Positions 56,401-64,000 of a stretch of 64,000 nucleotides of DNA are shown here, in pieces (within the stretch, counting starts at the first letter, position 1; the number at the start of each line of letters is the position of its first letter). A program made the position numbers and the translations under genes. Location of the stretch: contig OY821519.1 of assembly GCA_963682025.1 (NCBI GenBank), positions 141,217,429 to 141,281,428 of the forward strand, in the 5' to 3' direction. The notes under the pieces are model-generated. The model had not been told where the DNA came from. It did no database searches and saw nothing but the letters and a program-made list of their open reading frames with translations. The stretch comes from Cordilura impudica. Its lineage: Eukaryota; Arthropoda; Insecta; Diptera; Scathophagidae.

Positions 56401-59400
56401 AATAGATACTTCGAAGATAAAAATTTATTAAATGAAACACAATCAGGCTTCAGACAAAATCATAATTCTGTGGTTTTCTGGAATAACCGCGTATGTCCAT
56501 TTTTGTCAGTTTTGAGTCAACGATGCCAAATATATTAATTTTTAACGCTCTTTACATGTGTTAAATTTAAAAAAAAAAAATGTTGACCATTTTTAAATAA
56601 TGACGTAACTTAAATGTTTATTAAATTAATTTGCAGCACTATCGACGTATGTCAACCTACGTTTGATCGCTGACAAATTATTTTCTCAGAAAACGACACA
56701 TAGCGACATACGTTGTTATTAATGAAAAAATGCAAAATAATTTTGGATTATTTTTCAGTTTATAACCACTTATAGAAACTTGTGTGTTTATATCTGTTAT
56801 TTTTTGTCACTATTATTCGTGATACGTTGTTATATTCTCATCCTAAGTCCCGTTAACTCTGTGGTTTTCTAGAATAACCGCGTATGTCATAAAATCAAAA
56901 TGTTCAGGGGAGCCAAAAAACGTTATATTTGAAATTAAGGGCTCGATATAAAGTTTTTAGAGATTTTTATTTAACAGTCCTGTAGATATGGGCAATAAAT
57001 ACTTTATATAAAATTTTGAGTCAAAAATCTTCAGAGGAATAGATCCTAGAGAAGGACGAAAAATCAATATGTAAATTACACTTAAAGTGTGTGCAGATAA
57101 AACAACTTATGTCGACAAACGTCGTTTTCTTTGAAAAAGAAAACTACCAATGCAACCACCTATGTAGACATAAGTTGTTGTTGCTTGAAAAATGGATTTT
57201 TTGTTCGTCAACAAAAAGTTCTGTGGTTTTCTGGAATAACCGCGTATGTCCATTTTTGTCAGGTTTGAGTTAACGATGCCAAATATATTAATTTTTAACG
57301 CTCTTTATATGTGTTCAATTTTTTAACTCGAAAGCGAAAGCAATTGAGTCAGATCATGGTTGTTTCGTCCTGTGAAGAAACAAATATCAAAGAAAAATCG
57401 TCTGACGCGCGTAAATGAGTCCAAGTATAATTTAAGAGGCCATGATGGAAGACGACCAAAGGGAAAAAGACTAGATACAAAATATCAGATAAATCTGTTT
57501 AGTGTGCCGGTCAATGTATTCACAAGCGGAGGAAAAATAGCCGCTGGTCTGGAAGTACCAACAGGACAATGACCCAAAAAATACTCCAAAGTTGTAACCG
57601 AATGAATACAATCTAATACAGTTAATATTTTGGAATTGTCAGACCAATCACCAGATCACAATCCCATAGAAAATCTATGGCAAATTGTAAAGGGTCCGCC
57701 AAATAACTTTTTTTTTTTGAAAATGCTGTAAAAAAAAAACTACTGAATATTATCTCAAATTTCTTTTTTTATTTGAAAGTACAATCCTTCCGGTTAATAA
57801 TGGAAAATAATTTTATTCAAATGGCTGCCTCGGCTGGCCATGCAGAAGCCTACACGATCGGTCCAATTTTTAAGCACATTATCGATTGTGTGCAGCTGTA
57901 TTTCACCAATGGCTTCACGAATATTGTCCTTTAAAGCGTCAATTGTCTCCGGCTTGTTGGCGTAACACTTATCTTTGAGGGCACTCCACAAATAATAGTC
58001 CAACGGTGTCAAATCGCAGCTCCGAGGTGGCCAAACGACATCAGCTCTGCGGCTGATAATGCGATCTTCAAAAACAGGGCGCAAAACATCGAGTGTAGCT
58101 TCGGCTGTGTGGCACGTAGCGCCGTCCTGTTGAAACCAAATGTTGCCAATATCCTCCTCTTCAATTTTTGTGAACAAAAATTCGTTCAACATGGCCCGAT
58201 AACGATCGCCATTGACTGTAACGGCCACTCCTTGCTCATTTTCGAAGAAAAATGGCCCAATTATGCCTCTGGACCAAAATCCGCACCAAACAGTGACTCG
58301 TTTTAGGTGTATCGGCTTTTCAATGTATGCGTGCGGGTTTTATGTGCCCCAAATGCGACAATTTTGCTTGTTTACATACCCGCCAAGAGTATGTAAGATT
58401 TTTTTTTGGCAAAATCGGCATCTTCTGTAAGTAGATCGCAGGCCCACTTAGCGAAGCGAAAACGAATTGGATGGTCAGTTGGCTTCAACTCCTGAACCAA
58501 TTGGACTTTGTATGGCGTCATACCAAGGTCTTTATGCAAAATTCGTCTCAATGATGCCTCCGAAATGTTCAATTCTTGAGAACGACGGTGAATTGATGTT
58601 GATGGCGCTTCACGCGCACTTTCTGCCACAGCAGCAATATTCTCGGGTGTACGCACTGTTTTTGGTTTTTCACGCTTTGGTTTATCGATGAGGATGCCAC
58701 TTTCTTTCACTTTTTTCACAAGATAACGAACATACGGAGCTGACGGTGCTTCTCTTCTTCCAAAATCCGTACGCTACTTTCGCACACATTCTGCATCATT
58801 ACCATGATTTTCAAAGTAATGTCGCAATATTTCCCAGCATTGTTCAAGCGTATACACAACCATATTCGTTCAGCGGAAGGATAAAACTAATTATCTGTCA
58901 AATCAGACATGAGCTAAGTGTTACCATTCACGAAATAAGCACTAGTTGAATAAAAAAAACGTTAGATGGCGGACCCTTTATATCAAAAAATACGAACACG
59001 ATCTCATAGAGGCAGTTAATTCAGATTGGCAAAATATTTCAATGGATATCATCAACAATTTAATTGACTCTATGTCTTGGCATTGTCAAACAGTACTAAG
59101 AAATTATGGATACCCAACAAAATATTGAAACCAAAAGAAGAGGATAAGTTTTCAACTATTTTAAAGTAAAGGTTTTCAATATTTTGTCAACAACATGAAA
59201 ATAATTTTAAGTTTTATTTTTTTTCTGAAGTTAAGCTATCTTATGTTAATATTTGTTCTTTTTTAAATAAATAACACAATTTTTAAATTAAAAGAGTTTT
59301 TAATTTTATGATCCTAGTAACTGGTATTGACCCTTCAAGTCTCAAAAAAAATATTTGTTAAAAAGTTTCCATTGTATTGCCATTCACTTATATAAAATTT

Positions 59401-60569
59401 TTTATATTTTTTAGATGAAATTTTATTTAAGAGAAAAGTTAAAGTTATTTACAACTCTTAGACCCAGTTTTTGAATTATCAGTTAAACCTAGTTTTGTTA
59501 AACCCAGAATGTTTTATTCAATTCCTTTATGAATTTGGACATGTCTGAAAAAATTAATTCTAGGTTTAACTAAACTAGGTTTAACTGACATCTCAAAAAC
59601 TAGGCCTTAGATAGTTTTTCATTTCAAAAATTTTTTTTAGATAAATTCTGAGCTTTTGAAAATTTTACCGCTTGAAATTAAATTAAAATGAATACCTTGT
59701 GATTTAAATTTATGTTCAAACTGACATGCTGCCTTAAAGATTTTTCGCAATTCAGCTTCGGTTTCGCCCGGATACTGTTTTATAACAGTGCCTGTAGTAA
59801 TACGAAACACATTGCATCGATGATATTGTAGAAAATTTTCAACCAAAGTCGATTTTCCACATCCCACAGGACCCACTATTAAAATGTTAAGACTTATACG
59901 AAATTGGCCGTTACGAGAACGTTGTATTCTTGCTACTTCTATAAAATCCTCAAGATCTTGACGGACTTGTTGAAAATTTGGTACATTCAAAGGTATAAGG
60001 TTATTTATTGGTGACTTTGATGTTAATAAAACATTTTTAACGTTAACAAAAGTATCATCTGTTATAACAAAGTGGCCATTGTCTTTAGATCCAATATGAA
60101 CTGATACTAAATCAATTCCGTTATCTATTAAGTCGGAATCTCTGACAACACAAATATTCGTTAAGTGGTATTTTTGTAATAATATTTGCGCTAAATCCTT
60201 CAAATAAAATTTCGTTATTGTCTTGTCATTGTTTATACAATACGCAGAGTTTATATAAAATATCACGTCAACTTCTCTTAGTTCTGTTACTTCTTCCAAG
60301 ATCACCACATCCGTCAGTATCAATTGTTTATATTTACATTCAACACTACAGACACTTGTATCTAAATAACATAGAGAATCTTCATCATCCCGTGGAAATA
60401 TTTGACAAACAGCATAGTTTTGCTCAGTATTATCCAATTCATGAAAATGACATTTCGCCCATTGCCCCGGTCTTGCTGTAACGGGAAATTTTTCTATTGG
60501 GATCAAACATTTTTGTGTTACAATATTTTCAATAGTTTCCAACGGCAATATCCGCAAATTCTCAAACAT
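53465..60569 (-). CDS. AFG2B: AFG2B/SPATA5L1-type AAA ATPase (737 aa, 3 exons)
   Basis: Exons 60569-59696, 54863-54036 and 53976-53465 join with canonical sites (CAAG|GTATTC, TTTCAG|AA; ATTG|GTAAGC, TTCTAG|AT) into 737 codons, close to human AFG2B (about 750). D1: Walker A GPVGCGKST (233-241), PGETEAELRKIF, Walker B reading ILLEDLHLLCP (E299-D300, reversed from the usual DE), arginine-finger region RRPGRFE (about 359-365). D2: Walker A GPPGCAKTT (506-514), SGAEIYSPFVG typical of this family, Walker B LIFLDEID (565-566), ATNRPDMVDDALMRPGRFD. The C-terminus SKSSLTQSQIDWYKQFDNKF matches family ends. Human AFG2A/AFG2B form a complex with CINP and C1orf109 involved in ribosome maturation and replisome unfolding; the same role is inferred here. 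Intron 2 is 59 bp; intron 1 is 4.8 kb of nested transposons. Confidence 0.93.
54946..55607 (+). repeat. TTATACCC-family repeat in AFG2B intron 1
   Basis: Starts TTATACCCTATACCACTATG and ends GTATAGGGTATCGTATAGTC. It is similar along its length to 48140-48911, including GGCCGAGAGATAGGGT near the end. Confidence 0.8.
55747..56119 (+). mobile_element. Non-autonomous Helitron, 373 bp, in AFG2B intron 1
   Basis: TCTATAATATTAATAGGCTG start, CTCGAATTTCGAG hairpin (56091-56103), 12 nt spacer, CTAG end (56116-56119), flanking A (55746) and T (56120). Same family as 29514-29858. Confidence 0.85.
56160..56465 (+). pseudogene. LINE reverse transcriptase N-terminal fragment
   Basis: Plus strand: NCLTVKMLLDNFNIIGPLLH then LTGFFPE, and further in broken frames RPVNMLLTLSK and LLNETQSGF, matching the region before the first catalytic Asp of CR1/RTE-like RTs (FRPVNxLPxxxKxxE...LNExQSGFR). 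Degenerate. Confidence 0.7.
56466..57320. repeat. Repeat with three copies of a CTGTGGTTTTCTGGAATAAC motif
   Basis: The motif plus CGCGTATGTC occurs at about 56468, 56859 and 57221. The first and third copies extend over about 100 bp of near-identity (to TTTAACGCTCTTTA-ATGTGTT). In between are several ACATACGT/TATGTCGAC-type short palindromes. Not assigned to a known element. Confidence 0.6.
57690..58978 (-). mobile_element. rosa-like mariner copy 2, 1289 bp, internally deleted
   Basis: AAGGGTCCGCCA ends flanked by TA (57688-57689 and 58979-58980), inverse orientation to copy 1. It is about 25 bp shorter than the intact copy because of a small deletion in the catalytic domain. Confidence 0.93.
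57794..58880 (-). pseudogene. rosa-like transposase, first catalytic Asp deleted
   Basis: Minus strand. The N-terminal part (58719-58372) matches copy 1 up to DADFAKKKS. There the segment encoding IIFSDEAHFDL is replaced by a few bases, removing the first catalytic Asp and shifting the frame. The C-terminal frame 58228-57794 keeps WFQQDGATCHTAE and CDLTPLDYYLW. Near 58772-58780 the N-terminal frame is also broken. This copy cannot encode active transposase but has intact ends. Confidence 0.9.
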
Positions 60570-60687
60570 TTTAGGTTTAAAACAGCTTTATTTTAATTAA
60601 TTAAAACTTGCAGAAAAAAAATTGTTCAATTGCATTTCACATCCAGCACGTGAGAGCGAAATAGCAAACTTGTTTTGGGAAATTTTT

Positions 60688-61878
60688 GCCGAGTTCACAC
60701 AAGGCAACTTTTGTTGCGCAATTCTTGAGTTTGTTTATGTTTGCAGTGAGGGGAATAAAAAGGGAAAAATAATTGCCGGTTCTCGGCTATTTCAAGCAAT
60801 TCTCTCATTCGCTTTTTTTTTTTGTTGAATATTTGACATTTCTTTTCATGCGGTGTTTCGCTTCTTGGTGTGAATAATTCGTAATTATTGTTTACTTTAT
60901 TAAAATGGCCTTTAAATGGAATCGGGTGTCGTATATGTAGTACATTTATGTATAAATGTATGTAAGCACAATGAGGTGCTAGTAAAACAAAATCAAAACA
61001 AACAAACCTACATACACACACACGTACATTGGCTAGCGACAGTAAAATGTACAACAGAAAATATCAAGTGGATATTGGGGTAGGTCAAGCGACGTTAATA
61101 AATGACTCAGTGTATTTGTTTGACTAAGCGGGTTACAGTTACAAAGCAATGCAATCGAATAGAGTTGATTGATCGATATGTAGATCAACTATATTTGATT
61201 TCATGTGTAAACCGAATACAATACATGTGTTAGTGTATTGTATCGGCATGTACTTTAACCAGTACAATTCCACTCCCTTTGTTTGGAATTGTACTCAATG
61301 TATGAAATTAATTTTAATAGAAGAACCACCCAAAATTCATAGTCGCCTGGTACAATTGTACATATTTATGTTTATACTAATATTAAAAATAGAGTTAGAA
61401 CAAAATTATAATTATGGAGTGACTTTAGAAAGCCACACCCAAAACTATTTTAGAATCACTCACAATTGTTAGTTTATAAGCAGGGACTTTATTAAATAAA
61501 GAAGGCTTTTTATTCCAACAACCGAACAATACAGATGTCTAATTATTTGAACGCTCACACGATGATATAAATCCAAGCAACGATGCATCCTTTCAACTAA
61601 TAAAATAAATCATCTTTCTTTTTCCATTATACGGGACTTAATTTTTTTCTTTTGAATTCATTTTTCAACAAAACCAATTAAATTAATTTATGTATGTATG
61701 TATTTAATTTTATTATTGTTCTTTACGACTAGAGCACAAATGTCAAATTATAAGAAAATGAAAACAAAACAAAACAGTAAAATTGCCGAAGAAATTGTCG
61801 TGTGTGGACATAAAAGCAATTTCAAAAGAGAATTGCCAAAAAGTTGCGCAATAAAAATTGCCTTGTGTGACCCCCGCC
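60688..61878. mobile_element. MITE copy 2, interrupted by a solo LTR
   Basis: Left GAGTTCACACAAGGCAAC and right CTTGTGTGACCCCCGCC ends as in copy 1 (42130-42613), and near-identical internal sequence except for the 705 bp insertion at 60927. TTT may flank both sides. It lies about 120 bp upstream of the AFG2B start codon, so it may overlap the promoter. Confidence 0.85.
60927..61631. repeat. Solo LTR (705 bp) with 4 bp target duplication CGGG
   Basis: Comparison with the empty MITE copy at 42130-42613 defines the insertion exactly. CGGG (60923-60926) is repeated at 61632-61635, and the insert starts TGTCGTATATG and ends CCATTATA. It contains AATAAA near 61494 and no coding sequence. A 4 bp duplication is typical of Ty3/Gypsy-type integration. 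The 3' end lacks the usual CA, a minor oddity. Confidence 0.75.
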
Positions 61879-62569
61879 TTTGATAAACTAAAAGTGATAC
61901 CAAGTTAGATAATTTCTCCCTGTACGATTGCCATATTCTTTTAATTTATAACAATAAATCAAAATATAACGCATTATTAATTTAAAGAAAAAATTTTTTT
62001 ACTGGACAAGCAAAAACTTTGAATTCCAACATTTTTGATGTACTTATGAAAATGACAATTCTAAATTCTTTTCTGTTTAGCGAAAGTATATATCTGCAAA
62101 TTTTTATGAAATAAAACTACAAAAGAATTTTGAACATTAATTAATTATATGTGTACTTACCAAAGCTACTTTTTCCCAAATCAATTACCCGAAGGGTTAC
62201 CTGAAAAGGGTTAATAAATGAATATTATTTGAATATTATAATTTTACGGCTATGAAAATAAAGATAGCTGATATTATTTAAATATAATACAATATAATAT
62301 TTTTGATCTAGTCGTTTTATCCAATTGGTCATTTTTTTAAACTTTATATATGTAACTAACATGAAAAGAAACTTTACCAAAGTTTTAATTTTTTAATATC
62401 ATTATATTTTTTTTTAAATAAAGTTTTACCAGAGTATTTTAAATATATAATTGAATAGGAAAAAAATAGTTAAGATTTCAAGGGCTTTTATTCAACAAGA
62501 GCTGTATAAATAAAATTTTAGAATTAAGAAATTTATAACTAGTTATTTGAAAAATGGTGTTATTTTTTA
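61879..62569. other. No gene seen
   Basis: AT-rich DNA without a supported feature. Confidence 0.4.
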
Positions 62570-62905
62570 ACTCTTTCTTTTAACTCTTATTCTCTGTCTG
62601 TCTGTCTGTCGTGCTTCAATCCCATTCCCCCTTATCCAATTGATCTGAAACTTGGCCCATAGTCTTGTTGTGACTACAGATTAATTTTGGGGTAGTCACG
62701 CACAGTTACGCGTGGTCACGCACAGTCACGGAGTGATCTAAATGTCATTTCGATATACTTCGATATACTTGCTGTAAAGAAAGATTAACTTTGACATGGT
62801 CACGCACAGTCACGGAGTGTTTTAAAACCCATATGCATAAGTTTAGAAAGAGTTTTAATAAAAACTTTGTTTTTATGGGTTAGATTATTTAAATAATAAG
62901 TTACA
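62570..62905 (+). repeat. Interspersed repeat with (GTCT)n tract, copy 2
   Basis: Contains CTCTGTCTGTCTGTCTGTC near 62595, then GATCTGAAACTTGGCCCATA and several GTCACGCACAGTCACGG units. Inverse of 28086-28430. It is followed directly by Helitron-like sequence. Confidence 0.6.
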
Positions 62906-62924
62906 TATATTATTTTTATATATA

Positions 62925-63372
62925 TCTAAAATTTTTTTTGACCGATGATTTGTTCCACAATTTTCTACTGATTTTGGCCAAATGTATCTTATTTGAAAGG
63001 TATTTCTTTTTAGCCGTCTACCAGATTTACAGATTTTAAAATTTTTACTTTTTTGAGTAAAATGTATTTAAAGTTGCTACTAACACATACATAAAATTAT
63101 ACAATGCTATGTGTGTGCTTATTAAATTTGTTAATGTATTTATGAGTTTGTTTTTTTTTTTTATTTACAATAATAATTGTGTTGAATTGAAAAATAATTT
63201 TGGATATAAACCATTTACAATAATAATTGTGTCTAACTTAAACCAATAACGCAATCGAAATTTAAAAAGTGTTGCATTGTGAATTGGCTAAAATTGGTTA
63301 GCATATCTTAGGGTCTTATAAAATAATTTATTAAATGAAAAAATAAAATTTCCCAGAGTTTGCACTCGCTAG
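62925..63372 (+). mobile_element. Helitron-like copy, degraded 3' end
   Basis: Matches the 29514 and 55747 Helitrons (GACCGATGATTTGTTCC, TTTGAAAGGTATTTCTTTTT, AAAGTTGCTACTAACACATA). The 3' end reads TTTGCACTCGCTAG (CTAG at 63369-63372), with the hairpin deleted. The inner part holds an extra duplication of TTTACAATAATAATTGTGT. Confidence 0.7.
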
Positions 63373-63597
63373 AAATGAATATATGAGACATGCTACATGG
63401 GAAATGTTGCAACCGAATAGTTTCTGCAAAGAGTTATACAAATTACAAGCACGGACTAACTATAAAGAGTTATTAGAAAAATAAAGATAATGTATAAAAG
63501 AGTTTGTGTGCGTTTTATTATTTCTTTATTATTATTATTTTTTAATCCAATAGATAATAATATTCACATAATTATGTATGAAATTCATTGCAATTTA

Positions 63598-63900
63598 CAG
63601 TGGTTGACAATATATTTGAAAATTTTACAAAATTCTGAATTTGCCAATTTTGTTCTGTAATAATTTCGCGTAAAGTCCTAAAATTATGTTTTTGCGAATT
63701 CAATCTTTGGTATGTTTTCTACGAAAGATAACAAAGTTGTACCAAAAAATACAATTTAAAAAAATATATAAACGAAAAAAAAAATATTTTTTTAAATGAG
63801 TTGATTACAACAATTAAACAGTGGTTTGAGGGAACAAGAATGAAAGCTGAACCGTTATTTAAATATTTATAGCTTCTGGCGTTTTTTTTTTCAACTTTTT
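63598..63900 (+). repeat. Tc1-like left end fragment
   Basis: CAGTGGTTGACAATATATTT preceded by TA. The following 100 bp resemble 54900-54945 plus 55620-55680, i.e. the left end of the Tc1-like element in AFG2B intron 1 without the TTATACCC insertion. Confidence 0.55.
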
Positions 63901-64000
63901 TAAACACAATTGTATTTTTTCAATGTTTTAATCATATAATTAATTATTACAAAATAATGGCAAGAATTAAGTTTTGTGATTTTACCACTGATATTAAGCA

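Larger units (their letters stand above)
57350..59128 (+). pseudogene. Tc1-like transposase relic split by the rosa-like mariner
   Basis: Left part, plus strand: ESKYNLRGHDGRRPKGKRLD (residues after the first catalytic Asp), then in broken frames QSPDLNP-like and PIENLWQIV up to 57687. Right part 58981-59128: KKYEHDLIEAVNSDWQNISM, IINNLIDSMSWHCQTVLRN, YGYPTKY-stop, the C-terminal end of Tc1 transposases. The mariner at 57690-58978 separates them exactly at a TA. Confidence 0.8.
54900..59388 (+). mobile_element. Tc1-like element in AFG2B intron 1, expanded by nested insertions
   Basis: The left end CAGTGGTCGACAATACATTG (TA at 54898-54899) and the inverted right end near 59388 (ACAATGGAAACTTTTTAAC on the minus strand) resemble each other, and the left end matches another copy at 63598. 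Transposase pieces lie at 57350-57680 and 58981-59128. The inserts inside are a TTATACCC repeat, a Helitron, LINE debris and a rosa-like mariner. End pairing is imperfect, so the right edge is approximate. Confidence 0.55.

Overview
The window is AT-rich, intron-bearing animal DNA that looks like a higher fly (Diptera, Brachycera). The reasons are 59-68 bp introns, insect-type transposons (BEL/Pao, rosa-like DD41D mariner, jockey-like LINEs, PIF/Harbinger, GIY-YIG Penelope, Helitrons) and two host genes of animal families. I cannot name the species. It is gene-poor and consists mostly of nested, decayed mobile elements.

Two host genes can be reconstructed by splicing. (1) A plus-strand G2E3/PHF7/pineapple-eye-type PHD/RING-like zinc-finger gene, exons 29154-29201, 30051-30666 and 37002-37618. 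Its first zinc-binding half is not found, and its 6.3 kb second intron holds a mariner, a Transib/RAG1-like relic and a jockey scrap. (2) A minus-strand AAA ATPase of the AFG2B/SPATA5L1 type, exons 60569-59696, 54863-54036 and 53976-53465, predicted at 737 aa. Its 4.8 kb first intron contains a Tc1-like element that itself holds other insertions.

Layout. 1-1400: unassigned DNA and a Transib-like scrap. 1.55-9.74 kb: decayed minus-strand BEL/Pao element with a mosaic integrase and a 3124 bp tandem duplication. 10.56-11.13 kb: MADF mini-element. 11.45-13.33 kb: Penelope-like element. 13.53-14.1 kb: 5' end of an LTR element with a tRNA-Lys-type primer site. 14566-18159: complete 3594 bp Mutator-like element with 52 bp TIRs, 9 bp TSD and an intact spliced transposase carrying a C-terminal RING finger. 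18528-19841: complete rosa-like mariner with an intact 362 aa transposase. 20-28.8 kb: relics of Myb/SANT, BEL, LINE, mariner and Merlin elements. 29.1-37.6 kb: PHD-finger gene. 37.7-39.2 kb: low-complexity DNA and repeats. 39.25-43.77 kb: two PIF/Harbinger-type elements, the second 3324 bp with a nested MITE. 44841-45502: Helitron. 45.5-46.9 kb: tnp2-like transposase relic. 47.2-49.9 kb: jockey-like LINE interrupted by another repeat. 50.4-52.03 kb: LTR-element 3' end with a promoter-bearing LTR. 52-53.2 kb: Tc1 scraps. 53.4-60.6 kb: AFG2B gene. 60.7-61.9 kb: second MITE copy split by a 705 bp solo LTR. 62-64 kb: more repeats.

The most unusual signals are: the MULE with a RING-finger transposase and a downstream ORF of unknown function; five hairpins with covarying stems and a near-constant loop in the transcribed part of an LTR (51511-51782); the exchanged Walker B acids (E-D instead of D-E) in the first AAA domain of AFG2B; the identical 3124 bp tandem duplication inside an already broken BEL element; and a Transib/RAG1-like relic retaining an SEEAQEKRNKD motif.
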